A DNA stretch of 13,745 bases from VBDM01 sp035702665 (GCA_035702665.1 DASSQD010000127.1:1-13745), one strand, 5' to 3'. Positions 1 to 10,529 are shown, counted from the stretch's first letter. A program made the numbers and translations. Notes: a model not told the origin generated them from the sequence alone.

Positions 1-814
1 GCAGCGTCACGGTGCGCTCGCCGTCCTGGGTGGGCTCGACCGTGTAGGTGCCGATCAGCTTGCGCGAGGGCTTCGGGATCGGCCCGAAGCTCCGCTGCAC
101 GAGCTTCAGTACCGCGGACTCGTCGATCTTTCCCGACACCAGCAGCACCGCGTTGTCGGGCTGGTAGTAGTAGCGGTAGAAAGCGCGCAGGCGCTCGATC
201 GGCACGTTCTCGATGTCCGAGCGCGCACCGATGATCGCGCGCCCGTAGCCGTGCCACAGGTACGCGGTCGCGGCCACGCGCTCGCGCAGGACGTTGGAAG
301 GGCTGTTCTCCCCGGACTCGAACTCGTTGCGCACCACCGTCATCTCCGCGTCGAGGTCCTTGCGCGCGATCGGCGCGTTCACCATGCGATCGGCCTCGGC
401 GTCGAGCACGAACGCGAGCGTCTTCCCGCTCGCCGGGAAGGTCCCGAAGTAGTTGGTGCGGTCGAACGAGGTGCTGCCGTTGTAGCGGACCCCGTGCTGC
501 TGGTAGGCGGCCTTGATGTTGGGGATGCGCTTCGTCCCGCGGAACATCAGGTGCTCGAGCAGGTGCGCCATGCCCGTCTCGCCGTAGCCTTCCTGGCGCG
601 AGCCGACGAGGTAGGTGATGTTGACGGTCATGGTGTCGATCGAGCGGTCGGGCACGAGCAGGACCTTGAGCCCGTTGGCGAGGCGATACTCGGTCACGCC
701 CTCGATCGACGCGCCCCGGGTGACGCCCGGTGGCAGGGCGACCCCCGGGGCCTGGGCGGGCGCGAGCGCCGGCAGGAACAAGAGCAGCGCGGCGAGAATT
801 CGGGGAAGGGTCAT
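1..814 (-). CDS. M16 family zinc metallopeptidase, N-terminal part (cut by window edge)
   Basis: The reading frame runs leftward from an ATG at 812-814 and leaves the window after 271 codons. Residues 1-21 form a signal peptide with likely cleavage after APAQA, so the enzyme should act in the periplasm. The inverted M16 zinc motif HLLEH is at residues 84-88. The third zinc ligand is expected 76 residues after the second His, and Glu164 (in VRNEFE) sits exactly there. GETGMAHLLEH and NGSTSFDRTNYF are typical of the active M16 (pitrilysin/insulinase-like) N-terminal domain. The family degrades peptides or processes exported proteins; the substrate cannot be told here. The C-terminal half lies outside the window. 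No clear Shine-Dalgarno precedes the ATG, but the signal peptide starts immediately after it and no other start lies upstream in frame. The gene is divergent from htpG. The family call is firm, the exact role unknown. Confidence 0.93.
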   Translation of the reverse strand, partial: MTLPRILAALLLFLPALAPAQAPGVALPPGVTRGASIEGVTEYRLANGLKVLLVPDRSIDTMTVNITYLVGSRQEGYGETGMAHLLEHLMFRGTKRIPNIKAAYQQHGVRYNGSTSFDRTNYFGTFPASGKTLAFVLDAEADRMVNAPIARKDLDAEMTVVRNEFESGENSPSNVLRERVAATAYLWHGYGRAIIGARSDIENVPIERLRAFYRYYYQPDNAVLLVSGKIDESAVLKLVQRSFGPIPKPSRKLIGTYTVEPTQDGERTVTL

Positions 815-853
815 CGAGCTTGATTCTTGACCGGCCGCAGCCGGGCAAGTTCA

Positions 854-859
854 ATTGTA
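854..859 (-). promoter_or_regulatory. Possible -10 element of the M16 peptidase gene
   Basis: Read on the minus strand this is TACAAT, a five-of-six match to the sigma-70 -10 box. It would start transcription about 33 bases before the peptidase ATG. The -35 position, 17 bases further upstream, reads CGTAAT, a poor match, so this is only a candidate. It lies next to the heat-shock -35 element of the divergent htpG promoter, so the two polymerases could compete. Confidence 0.25.
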
Positions 860-871
860 TCCCGGGGCGGG

Positions 872-899
872 CTTGAATTACGCCCGACGGGCCTCATTC
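872..899 (+). promoter_or_regulatory. Candidate sigma-32 (heat-shock) promoter of htpG
   Basis: CTTGAA at 872-877 matches the core of the RpoH -35 element. After a 14-base spacer, CCTCATTC at 892-899 resembles the RpoH -10 consensus CCCCATnT, with two mismatches. Spacers of 11-16 bases are normal for RpoH promoters. The site is about 60 bases upstream of the htpG ATG in the divergent intergenic region. htpG is a classical RpoH target in proteobacteria, so motif and context agree. The spacer contains the short palindrome GCCCGACGGGC (882-892). No start site has been mapped. Confidence 0.6.
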
Positions 900-960
900 T
901 CCGCTCGGGCGTCGTCCCCCCGTTTCTCCCGTAGGTAGTACGTATACAGTCGGAGCCACC

Positions 961-2916
<1,956 letters not shown>

Positions 2917-2930
2917 ACGCCGACAGTCAG

Positions 2931-2961
2931 TGCTAGACTCCGAACATTAGAGAAGGCTTCT
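2931..2961 (+). promoter_or_regulatory. Possible extended -10 promoter and small palindrome before the GGDEF/EAL gene
   Basis: TGCTAGACT at 2931-2939 looks like an extended -10 element (TGn then TAGACT). No convincing -35 lies 17 bases upstream. Immediately downstream, AGAAG-G-CTTCT at 2951-2961 is a short palindrome that could be an operator near the transcription start. Both sit in the 94-base gap between htpG and the next gene. This is suggestive only. Confidence 0.25.
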
Positions 2962-3010
2962 AAGCTTCCATTGCCGCGGCAACGGGAGGCCGCGGACGGG
3001 GAGAGCGATT

Positions 3011-5650
3011 GTGGCCGCCTGGCTGCGTAAGCTGCTGACTGCGCCGGAATATCCCGGGGACGCCGAGCTCAGCGTCCAGTCGCGGCTGTTTACCTTCTCC
3101 GCGCTGCTGCTGGCCGCCGGCCTGAGCGTCGCATTCGTCAACAATCTCCTCGCCGGCCAAGACGGCCGCATTGCGGTCGAAATCCTCGCGGCGATGGGCG
3201 CGATTGCCGTCCTGATCACGGGGTCGCGCCGCGGCCATCTGCGCCTTTCCAGCGCCTTGCTTCCGCCCGTGGTCGTCGCGCTGCTGTTCGGCGAGATGCT
3301 CGGGCGCGACGGCGCGCACGACTCGGCGGTCGTGAGCCTGTGCGGCACGCTCGCGCTCGCGGGTACGCTGATGCGATGGCGCCCTCTGGCGGCGTTTACC
3401 GCTGCGACGGTGACGGTGTTCTGGCTGGTCGGATACGCGGAGCTGAGCGGAGCCCTCTCCAATCGCTTGAGCGCCTTCACCGACGCGCGATATCTCACCG
3501 CGGTGTCCATCGCCCTCGTGCTGATGGCCGCCGGAGTCCGCTATCTCATGGACAGCGTGGTCGGGAGCGTGCGCCGGGCGCGGGGTGAGGAGGAGCGCTT
3601 CGCCCGCATGATCGAGGCCACGCCCGCGGCGACGACCGTGACCCGCTACGAGGACGGCGTCTTCCTCGAAGCCAACCGGGCGGCGCTGGAGCTGTTCGGG
3701 CACTCGCGCGAGGAGGTGATCGGGAGCACCGCGGTGTCGCTCGGCGTCTGGCCGAACCCGGAGGATCGCGCCGACCTGATGCGCTCGATGCAGGAAGGCA
3801 AGCCGATCAATCTGTACCCGCTCACCATCCGCAGGGGCAACGGAGAGTTGCGCAACATCCTCGTGTCCGCGGCGTGGGTCGAGATCGACCGGCAGAAGCA
3901 GATGCTGATGTCGGCGGTGGACATTACGCAAGCGCGGCGCGCCGAGGAGCTGCTGCGCCGCTCCGAGGAGAGCTTCGAGAAGATCTTCCAGGCGAGCCCG
4001 GATGCGATCGTCATCAGCCGGCTCGCCGACGGCCGCTACCTCGACGTCAACCAGTCCTGGCTCGAGCTCTTCGGTTTCTCGAGAGAGGAAGCCGTCGGGC
4101 GCACCGCCTACGATCTGGGAGTGTGGGTGGATCCGGCCGAGCGGCCGCGCTTCGTCGCGGAGGTGCGAAAGCGCGGATCCGTCAAGGATTTCGAGACGCG
4201 CTTCCGGAAGAAATCCGGAGCGGTCATCGACGCGCTGATCTCCGCGGACGTCATCGAGATCGGCGGGGAGCCGCACGTGATCGTGCCCATCCTGGACGTC
4301 ACCGACCGCAAGCGCGCGGAGGAGCGCATCCAGCAGCTCGCGACGCGCGACCCGCTCACCGGACTGCCCAACCGCCTGCTGCTCAACGACCGCCTTACGC
4401 TCGCGATCAGCAACGCGCAGCGGCACGGCGGCAGCCTCGCGCTGCTCTTCATCGACCTCGACCGCTTCAAGTACATCAACGACTCGCTCGGCCACGTGAT
4501 CGGCGACGCCTTTCTGAAGTCTGTCGCCGAGCGGCTGACCGGCATTATGCGCCAGGGCGACACGCTCGCGCGGATCGGCGGGGACGAGTTCGTGGTGCTG
4601 CTGGAGAACATCGCCACCATGGAGGACGCCGCGGGCCAGGTGGCGCGCAAGATACTCGCCTGCTTCGTCGAGCCCTTCTCGGTCGAGGGCCACACGCTGA
4701 GCTGCTCGTGCAGCATCGGCATCAGCGTTTTTCCGACGGACGCCACCGACCCGCAGATGCTGATCCGCGACGCCGACACCGCGATGTACAACGTCAAGGA
4801 GGGCGGCCGGGGGTCGTACCGCTACTTCTCGGCGGAGATGAACACGCGCATGCAGGAGCGGCTCCAGGTCGAGAGCGGCCTGCGGCAGGCGATCGCCGCG
4901 CGGCAGTTCGAGCTGATGTACCAGCCCAAGGTCAACATCGGGAGCGGCGAGGTCGTCGGGCTCGAGGCGCTGCTGCGCTGGCGGCATCCGGAGTGGGGCG
5001 TGGTGACGCCCGACCGGTTCATCGCCGTCGCCGAGGACACGGGCCTGATCGTAGAGATCGGGCGCTGGGTCCTCGAGGAGGCGTGCCGGCAGCTCGCCGA
5101 ATGGCGCGACCGCGGCCTCGCGTCGCGCCCGGTGGCGGTGAACCTGTCGGTGCGGCAGTTCACGCCGGCGCTGGTGGGCGACATCTCCACGGCGATGGTC
5201 GCGCACGGCGTGCGCCCGGGGCAGATCGAGGTCGAGATCACCGAGAGCCTGTTCATGCAGGACGCCGCCGAAGTGCGTGCCATCCTCAAGGGCCTTTCGC
5301 GGCTCGGCGCCCGCGTCACCATCGACGATTTCGGGACGGGCTACTCGTCGCTGGGATACATCAGGCATTTCCGCGTGGACGCGCTCAAGATCGACCGCGC
5401 GTTCCTGAGCGACATCACCTCGTCGTCGCAGAACCTCGCCATCGTGCGCGCTGTCATCACCATGTGCCGCGGCCTGGGCATCGGCGTCATCGCCGAAGGG
5501 GTGGAGGACAGGCAGCAGCTCGATATCCTGCGCAAGCTCCACTGCGACGAGTACCAGGGCTACCTGTTCAGCGGGGCCGTCGCCCCCGGGGAGATCGAGC
5601 GGCGCTACCTCAAGGCCGCGGAGCGCGAGGCGCTGAGCGGGCATCGCTAG
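3011..5650 (+). CDS. Membrane PAS-PAS-GGDEF-EAL cyclic-di-GMP turnover protein
   Basis: This 879-residue protein makes and/or breaks the second messenger cyclic-di-GMP. The N-terminus has about six hydrophobic helices (roughly residues 27-48, 54-71, 80-97, 106-121, 126-143 and 160-178), so it is an inner-membrane protein with cytoplasmic enzymatic domains. Two PAS sensor domains follow (about 195-306 and 319-433). In the GGDEF domain (about 440-603) the signature GGDEF at 523-527 is intact, with the inhibitory I-site RQGD at 514-517, exactly five residues before it. The EAL domain (about 617-871) keeps EALLR at 652-656, NLS, EITES, DDFGTG at 772-777, LKIDR, AEGVE and YQGY, the residues expected for an active phosphodiesterase. 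It may therefore be bifunctional. It starts with GTG behind GGGGAG at 2998-3003. The signal sensed and the pathway controlled are unknown. Confidence 0.95.
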   Translation: MAAWLRKLLTAPEYPGDAELSVQSRLFTFSALLLAAGLSVAFVNNLLAGQDGRIAVEILAAMGAIAVLITGSRRGHLRLSSALLPPVVVALLFGEMLGRDGAHDSAVVSLCGTLALAGTLMRWRPLAAFTAATVTVFWLVGYAELSGALSNRLSAFTDARYLTAVSIALVLMAAGVRYLMDSVVGSVRRARGEEERFARMIEATPAATTVTRYEDGVFLEANRAALELFGHSREEVIGSTAVSLGVWPNPEDRADLMRSMQEGKPINLYPLTIRRGNGELRNILVSAAWVEIDRQKQMLMSAVDITQARRAEELLRRSEESFEKIFQASPDAIVISRLADGRYLDVNQSWLELFGFSREEAVGRTAYDLGVWVDPAERPRFVAEVRKRGSVKDFETRFRKKSGAVIDALISADVIEIGGEPHVIVPILDVTDRKRAEERIQQLATRDPLTGLPNRLLLNDRLTLAISNAQRHGGSLALLFIDLDRFKYINDSLGHVIGDAFLKSVAERLTGIMRQGDTLARIGGDEFVVLLENIATMEDAAGQVARKILACFVEPFSVEGHTLSCSCSIGISVFPTDATDPQMLIRDADTAMYNVKEGGRGSYRYFSAEMNTRMQERLQVESGLRQAIAARQFELMYQPKVNIGSGEVVGLEALLRWRHPEWGVVTPDRFIAVAEDTGLIVEIGRWVLEEACRQLAEWRDRGLASRPVAVNLSVRQFTPALVGDISTAMVAHGVRPGQIEVEITESLFMQDAAEVRAILKGLSRLGARVTIDDFGTGYSSLGYIRHFRVDALKIDRAFLSDITSSSQNLAIVRAVITMCRGLGIGVIAEGVEDRQQLDILRKLHCDEYQGYLFSGAVAPGEIERRYLKAAEREALSGHR

Positions 5651-5659
5651 CGGCGGGCG

Positions 5660-5668
5660 TGCTACGCT
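5660..5668 (+). promoter_or_regulatory. Possible extended -10 element directly before ggt
   Basis: TGCTACGCT has the shape of an extended -10 box (TGn then TACGCT). Transcription would start about seven bases downstream, at or next to the GTG start codon at 5676, giving a leaderless or nearly leaderless message. This fits the lack of a properly spaced Shine-Dalgarno site before that GTG. There is no good -35. The alternative is read-through from the GGDEF/EAL gene, which ends 25 bases upstream of ggt. Confidence 0.3.
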
Positions 5669-5675
5669 GCGGCGG

Positions 5676-7424
5676 GTGCGAGTCCCGCCCCCCAACCCGG
5701 CCGTAGCCGCAGCGCTCCTCCTTGCCTGCGCTTGCGCGTACGCGCAGCCCGTATACGGACCCGATCCGGAGCCGGCGACTCCGAGAAGCGAGAAGCAGGT
5801 CGTCAGGGCCTCGCGCTTCATGGTGGTCGCGGCGAACCCGCTCGCCGCTCGCGCCGGCGCCGACGTCCTGAAGCGCGGCGGCAGCGCGGTCGACGCGGCG
5901 ATCGCCGCCGAGCTCGTCCTCGGCCTGGTCGAGCCGCAATCCTCGGGCATCGGCGGCGGCGGGTTCCTGCTCAGCTACACGGTGCGCTACGCCGAGCTCG
6001 AAGCCTACGACGGGAGGGAAACCGCCCCGGCGGCCGCGAAGCCCGAACGCTTCCTCGGCGCGAACCGGAAGGCGCTCGACTGGCCCGACGCGGTCATCAG
6101 CGGAAAGTCGGTGGGCGTGCCCGGCCTGCTGCGGATGCTCGAGACGGCGCACCGCAGGCGCGGGAAGCTTCCGTGGTCGGATCTCTTCGCTCCGGCGATC
6201 AGGCTCGCCGAGGGCGGCTTTCCGATCTCGCCGAGGCTTCACGCGCTCGTCGCCGCCGACCGCTTTCTCGCCCGCGACGGGAACGCGCGCCGCTATTTCT
6301 ATCTCCCCGACGGGACCGCCAAGCCGGCGGGCGCGCTCCTGAAGAACCCCGAGCTTGCCGCTGTGCTGAGGCGCGTCGCGTCGGAAGGCGCCAGCGCGTT
6401 CTACAACGGCGAGACCGCGCGCGACATCGTCGCGGCGGTGCAGAGCCGCGAGCGCTCGCCCGGCGATCTCGCCGAATCGGATTTCGCGACGTACGCGGCG
6501 AAGGAGCGCGAGCCGCTGTGCGGCGGCTACCGCGGCTACAAGGTGTGCGGCGTGCCGCCGCCCAGCTCGGGGGGCTTCGCCGTGCTGCAGCTCCTCGGCA
6601 TCCTCGAGCGCTTCGACCTGCGGGCGCTGAAGCCCGGCTCGGCGCAGGCGGTGCATCTGTTTGCCGAGGCCGGACGCCTCGCGTACGCCGATCGCAACCT
6701 GTACATCGCCGACCCCTCGTACGTCTCCGCTCCGGTCGCCACCCTGCTCAATCCGCGCTACCTGAATTCACGGGCGAAGCTGATCGATCCGCGGCGCTCG
6801 ATGGGACGGGCGCGGCCCGGCGATCCGGCGGGCATCGCCGGCCGCTACGGATTTTCCGAGCCGCTCGAGCTGCCTTCGACCACGCACCTCTCCGTGGTCG
6901 ACGCCCAGGGGAACGCAGCGGCGCTCACCGCGACCGTCGAAGCCGCGTTCGGAAACCGGCAGATGGTCGACGGCTTCCTGCTCAACAACGAGCTGACGGA
7001 TTTTTCCTGGGAGCCGGAGGAAAACGGCAAGCCCGTAGCGAACCGCGTCGAAGCGGGCAAGCGTCCGCGCAGCTCCATCGCGCCGACTATGGTGTTCGAC
7101 GACAAGGGAAACCTGTTCCTCGTGATCGGCTCGCCGGGCGGGCACTCGATCATCAACTACGTCGCGGAAACGATCGTGAACGTCCTCGACTGGGGCATGG
7201 ACATCCAGCAGGCGATCGACGCGCCGCGCATGGGCAGCCGCAACGGCCCGACCGATTTGGAGAAGGGAACCGCGCTCGAGCGCCTCGCGCCCGAGCTCCA
7301 GCGCATGGGACACGACGTGCGCATCCGCGACGAGGCGAGCGGACTGCACGGCATCATGCGCACGCCGAACGGCTGGGCGGGCGGCGCGGATCCGCGGAGA
7401 GAGGGAGTGGCGCTGGGGGAGTAG
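5676..7424 (+). CDS. ggt: Periplasmic gamma-glutamyltransferase (GGT)
   Basis: This 582-residue protein is a full-length member of the GGT family of N-terminal nucleophile hydrolases. The enzyme cleaves the gamma-glutamyl bond of glutathione and similar compounds and transfers the group to water or an amino acid. It cuts itself into a large and a small subunit at a conserved Thr. That Thr is visible as Thr402 in TTHLSVVDAQGN, equivalent to Thr391 of E. coli GGT. SGIGGGGFLL in the large subunit and GSPGGHSIINYV in the small subunit, with the Gly-Gly of the oxyanion hole, are also present. Residues 1-23 form a signal peptide ending ACAYA, so it is probably periplasmic; LLAC could also be read as a weak lipobox. 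The GTG start is the only one that keeps the signal peptide, although it lacks a well-spaced Shine-Dalgarno. The last 96 bases recur in decayed form at 11023-11116. Confidence 0.95.
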   Translation: MRVPPPNPAVAAALLLACACAYAQPVYGPDPEPATPRSEKQVVRASRFMVVAANPLAARAGADVLKRGGSAVDAAIAAELVLGLVEPQSSGIGGGGFLLSYTVRYAELEAYDGRETAPAAAKPERFLGANRKALDWPDAVISGKSVGVPGLLRMLETAHRRRGKLPWSDLFAPAIRLAEGGFPISPRLHALVAADRFLARDGNARRYFYLPDGTAKPAGALLKNPELAAVLRRVASEGASAFYNGETARDIVAAVQSRERSPGDLAESDFATYAAKEREPLCGGYRGYKVCGVPPPSSGGFAVLQLLGILERFDLRALKPGSAQAVHLFAEAGRLAYADRNLYIADPSYVSAPVATLLNPRYLNSRAKLIDPRRSMGRARPGDPAGIAGRYGFSEPLELPSTTHLSVVDAQGNAAALTATVEAAFGNRQMVDGFLLNNELTDFSWEPEENGKPVANRVEAGKRPRSSIAPTMVFDDKGNLFLVIGSPGGHSIINYVAETIVNVLDWGMDIQQAIDAPRMGSRNGPTDLEKGTALERLAPELQRMGHDVRIRDEASGLHGIMRTPNGWAGGADPRREGVALGE

Positions 7425-7453
7425 AGTCGTCGGGCCGGCGCGCGGACACGAAG

Positions 7454-7465
7454 GTGTCAGGTAAA
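7454..7465 (+). repeat. Left arm of a distant inverted repeat flanking the patatin gene
   Basis: GTGTCAGGTAAA here matches the reverse complement of TTTGCCTGACAC at 10895-10906 in 11 of 12 bases. The two copies lie on either side of the patatin gene and the small convergent ORF, in opposite orientation, like element ends. A match of this length can arise by chance in a search this size, and no transposase is present. Confidence 0.25.
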
Positions 7466-7511
7466 CCACTACGGCCAATGTAGGGACGCTTCGGATGGGA
7501 TGGATCGGTGA

Positions 7512-7540
7512 TTGACTCCCCGACAACGCCCGCCTAGTCT
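7512..7540 (+). promoter_or_regulatory. Sigma-70-type promoter of the patatin gene
   Basis: TTGACT at 7512-7517 is a five-of-six match to the -35 box. After exactly 17 bases, TAGTCT at 7535-7540 fits the -10 box at the key first, second and last positions. Transcription would start near 7547, about 43 bases before the ATG at 7590. The promoter occupies the start of the longer frame that could open with TTG at 7512, which argues against that earlier start. Confidence 0.5.
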
Positions 7541-7589
7541 TTCGGCGCCGCTCGCACTTCGGCGACTGTGCGGGCACGGGGAGGGCGCG

Positions 7590-10523
7590 ATGAAGCGATG
7601 GGCGACGGTTGCATCGGCGATTCTCGCGTTGGGTTTCGCGCGGCCGTCTCACGGCGCGGACGTCAAGCCGGCCGGCTACAACCCGAGGGCAAGTCCCTAC
7701 GCGCTCACGCTCAGCGGCGGCGTCAGTCTCGGCGCGTACGAGGCGGGGATCAACTGGGCTCTCCTGCGTTTCCTGGGCTCGTTGGCCGAGCGCAATGCCA
7801 AGACCGAGCGAGAGGTCATACCCGACGTGGTGGCGATCACGGGCGCTTCCGCGGGGGCGATCAATACGCTGATGTCGGCCATCAGTTGGTGCATAGATCC
7901 GGAGAAGGTCAGGAATACCGGCGTCGAGAAGGAATACCCCGAGCTCGCCAATGCCGTCTCGAAAAATCTGTTCTATCAGTCCTGGGTTCCCATCGGAAAA
8001 CAGGAGCTGATGCCGCCGCGGACGAAGGCGGGCGGCTATGACGCCAACGCCTATTACAACGACGACGGCGCTCTGACGCGGCACGCGTTCGACGGGGTGC
8101 TGGGCAAGATCGCCGATATCGTCGGCCTGAAAGGCGGAGAACCGGCGGCGTACCGCCTTCCCATTCGCGATCGTGAACGCAAAGGGTTGCGGGTGTTCAG
8201 AGAGGGGTGCAGCGTCCCTCTGGGTTTCACGGTGACGGCCGAGGTGCCGTACGAACAGAAGGTCGCCGGACTCACCGTGATGAATCAACGCCATTTCATT
8301 CCGCTGAGGCTGACCGTCAAGAACGGCGGCGTCGTCTTTCTGAACGAAAACGTAGACCCGACCGCGCCCGGGGTCGGAAACGTGATCTACCTTCCCCGAG
8401 GGGATCATGCGGAGCCGGGGGAAGGCGATGCCGTGCACTACCGGGTCGACAACGGGGCGGTGATCGCGGCGGTGCTGACGTCGAGCGCGTTTCCGGTGGC
8501 GTTCGGCCGCCGGGAATTGACGTTCTGCCGGCCCGGAAGGGGCAAGCAGCACCCCAAATGCGGCGCGGACACCACCCGGGAAACGGGCGTCTTCGTCGAT
8601 GGCGGGATCTTCGACAATATTCCTCTGGGCGCGACCAAGGTGCTCGCGGAGGGCGGAGACACCGAGGCCGACCGCAGAATCACCTATATCTATATCGACC
8701 CCGACCAAACGAGAAATCAGGGACGAGTCGCAAGGAAGGACGAAGACAAGACCTCGAAAGGGGACCCGAAGGACACCCGGCTCCGCTACGACATCGGTAG
8801 CCAGCTCGCATTCCTCCCGGGCAGCATCGGCTCGGCGCGAAGCTACGAGCTCCACAAGGAAATGGCCACGGGAGAGTGGACGGCTTCGGTGTCGGTGATG
8901 CGTGAAGAAATCGTGACGGAGCTGCAAAGGCTCCGGTCCGCGCGAAGCGCCGAGGACCGCACGATATCCTCGGCTTCCGTATGCGACGCGGGCGACTTGG
9001 CGGGTGCGGAATGCAATGCGTTCTTCGAGCAGGTGAAGAGGCTCGTTAAGGAAGACGGCCCGGAAGCCAGAGGCTTCTTCAGCGGGCCAAGCGGGGCCGA
9101 TCGGATCGCAAGAGCGGAGTCGTGCCTGGCCAACAGCGCGCTCGGCTTCAAGACCCGGCTCCAGTCGTGCACGATCGATCGAAGGAGGGATTGGGTCTCC
9201 GAGCGGGAGAAGAATCTGGAGTGGATGGGCAATGTGATCAGCCTGCTCCTGGAGAATTCCGAGGCGAAGCCGATCCGGCTGAAGGCGCTGCAAAGCGGGG
9301 TGCGGCGCGCGCTGAACGACCCGCTGGGGGACAGGCAGGTGTTCATATCCTCGCGCTTCCATCCCATCATCGGCGAGTATCTGTTCGGGTTCGGTGCGTT
9401 CTTCGAGCGATCCTTCCGCGAGTTCGACTACTACGTGGGCGTGTACGACGCGGTACACAGCATCGCAGACAAGATCTGCGACCTCAGGAAGGAGGCTTCG
9501 CTGTCCGTCGTGGGTTGCAGCCTGAACGACGAGATCCAGAAGCTGTACGCGCTACTGGGCCTCGGGGACGACAAGGACGACAAGGCGGCAGCCTACGTCT
9601 TTACCGCCATGCTGAAGCGCGAGCATCCCGAGTTTGTCGACGCGACGACCATGCCGTCCCCGGAGCGGGACAGAACGCTGAAGAAGTACTCCGTGCTGCT
9701 GGAGAGTCTCGCTACGGACGAATGCTCGGCCGATCGGGCGGAGAAATGCCTGCTGCGCAACGAGAAATTCGATTCGTTCCTGGGCGCGCTCGATCAGAGG
9801 AGAAAGGATCTGTCTCCGGAGCAGGCCGATGCCCTGAAGCGCCTCGCCGGCGACAACGGAAGGATCGGCGACTGGTGGCTGGGTCCCGTCTCCGAGGTCG
9901 GCCATCGCCTTCAGTATCTGGAGAACCAATGGGCGCCGGGCAAGAAGGGATGGAGCCAGGAGATGGGTTGGGGAGCCGCGCTCGCGGACGCCAAGGCGAG
10001 CGAAGGCAGCGGTTTCGGAAAGCTGAGCGTGCGGAACGACAGCGGATATGCCGGGAGCGGGCGGTTGGCGCAGGCGCTTGTGCCGTCGGAGCTGGGATAC
10101 AAGGCAGGCAGCGCCGGAGTGCCGTATGTCGCCTGGCAGTGGCACCCGGAGCTCGTGACGGTCAAGCTGCCCATCGAGGCGCACCTGAAGCAGTACTGCG
10201 GCGACGTCTGCCGGAACGGAGAGCCGTGGATCACCCAGGCGGGGATGGGATTCCTGGCGTCGGTCTCCGGAATCAAGCTCGGACTTCGAGTGCCGGAGGT
10301 CAACTACCTGTCCCGCGACAACAGCAACGGGCGCCGCACCGGATGGGGATGGAGCGCGTTCGTAGGCTGGGGATGCCTGCGCGCCACTTACGGGGAGCGT
10401 TCCATCAACGGCGATCTCGTCACCAAGCCGAAGGATTACTACCTGGATCTGGGCGTCAGGATCGAGCTGTACTCGTATATCGCCGGGAGCGCGAAGCAGG
10501 CGTGGGAAGCCTGCGGCAGCTAG
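7590..10523 (+). CDS. Large secreted patatin-like phospholipase family protein
   Basis: The protein has 977 residues. Its N-terminal third is a patatin (Ser-Asp dyad lipid acyl hydrolase) domain. The oxyanion-hole segment is SGGVSLG at 42-48, the nucleophile elbow is GASAG at 85-89 with Ser87, and the catalytic Asp is Asp337 in DGGIFDNIPLG. A signal peptide (about residues 1-22, MKRW to SHG) shows it is exported. The start chosen is the ATG at 7590, behind a GGGGAGGG run about six bases upstream; an earlier TTG at 7512 would bury the signal peptide and overlap the promoter. Most bacterial patatins have 300-400 residues. The roughly 540 residues after the catalytic domain match nothing I recognise. 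The last 100 have aromatic- and glycine-rich stretches that could be beta strands, but no terminal Phe as in typical outer-membrane barrels. The likely activity is lipase or phospholipase; substrate and final location are unknown. GC is lower than in the genes before it. Confidence 0.88.
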   Translation: MKRWATVASAILALGFARPSHGADVKPAGYNPRASPYALTLSGGVSLGAYEAGINWALLRFLGSLAERNAKTEREVIPDVVAITGASAGAINTLMSAISWCIDPEKVRNTGVEKEYPELANAVSKNLFYQSWVPIGKQELMPPRTKAGGYDANAYYNDDGALTRHAFDGVLGKIADIVGLKGGEPAAYRLPIRDRERKGLRVFREGCSVPLGFTVTAEVPYEQKVAGLTVMNQRHFIPLRLTVKNGGVVFLNENVDPTAPGVGNVIYLPRGDHAEPGEGDAVHYRVDNGAVIAAVLTSSAFPVAFGRRELTFCRPGRGKQHPKCGADTTRETGVFVDGGIFDNIPLGATKVLAEGGDTEADRRITYIYIDPDQTRNQGRVARKDEDKTSKGDPKDTRLRYDIGSQLAFLPGSIGSARSYELHKEMATGEWTASVSVMREEIVTELQRLRSARSAEDRTISSASVCDAGDLAGAECNAFFEQVKRLVKEDGPEARGFFSGPSGADRIARAESCLANSALGFKTRLQSCTIDRRRDWVSEREKNLEWMGNVISLLLENSEAKPIRLKALQSGVRRALNDPLGDRQVFISSRFHPIIGEYLFGFGAFFERSFREFDYYVGVYDAVHSIADKICDLRKEASLSVVGCSLNDEIQKLYALLGLGDDKDDKAAAYVFTAMLKREHPEFVDATTMPSPERDRTLKKYSVLLESLATDECSADRAEKCLLRNEKFDSFLGALDQRRKDLSPEQADALKRLAGDNGRIGDWWLGPVSEVGHRLQYLENQWAPGKKGWSQEMGWGAALADAKASEGSGFGKLSVRNDSGYAGSGRLAQALVPSELGYKAGSAGVPYVAWQWHPELVTVKLPIEAHLKQYCGDVCRNGEPWITQAGMGFLASVSGIKLGLRVPEVNYLSRDNSNGRRTGWGWSAFVGWGCLRATYGERSINGDLVTKPKDYYLDLGVRIELYSYIAGSAKQAWEACGS

Positions 10524-10529
10524 GGCGGA

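Noticed and set aside
2960..5950. 996-codon minus-strand frame opposite the GGDEF/EAL gene
   Set aside because: It is the mirror of a very GC-rich real gene. Its translation is a low-complexity Arg/Ala/Asp/Leu-rich string, while the plus strand encodes unmistakable domains.
6768..9458. 896-codon minus-strand frame opposite ggt and the patatin gene
   Set aside because: It spans two well-supported plus-strand genes and the gap between them, and its translation shows no domain.
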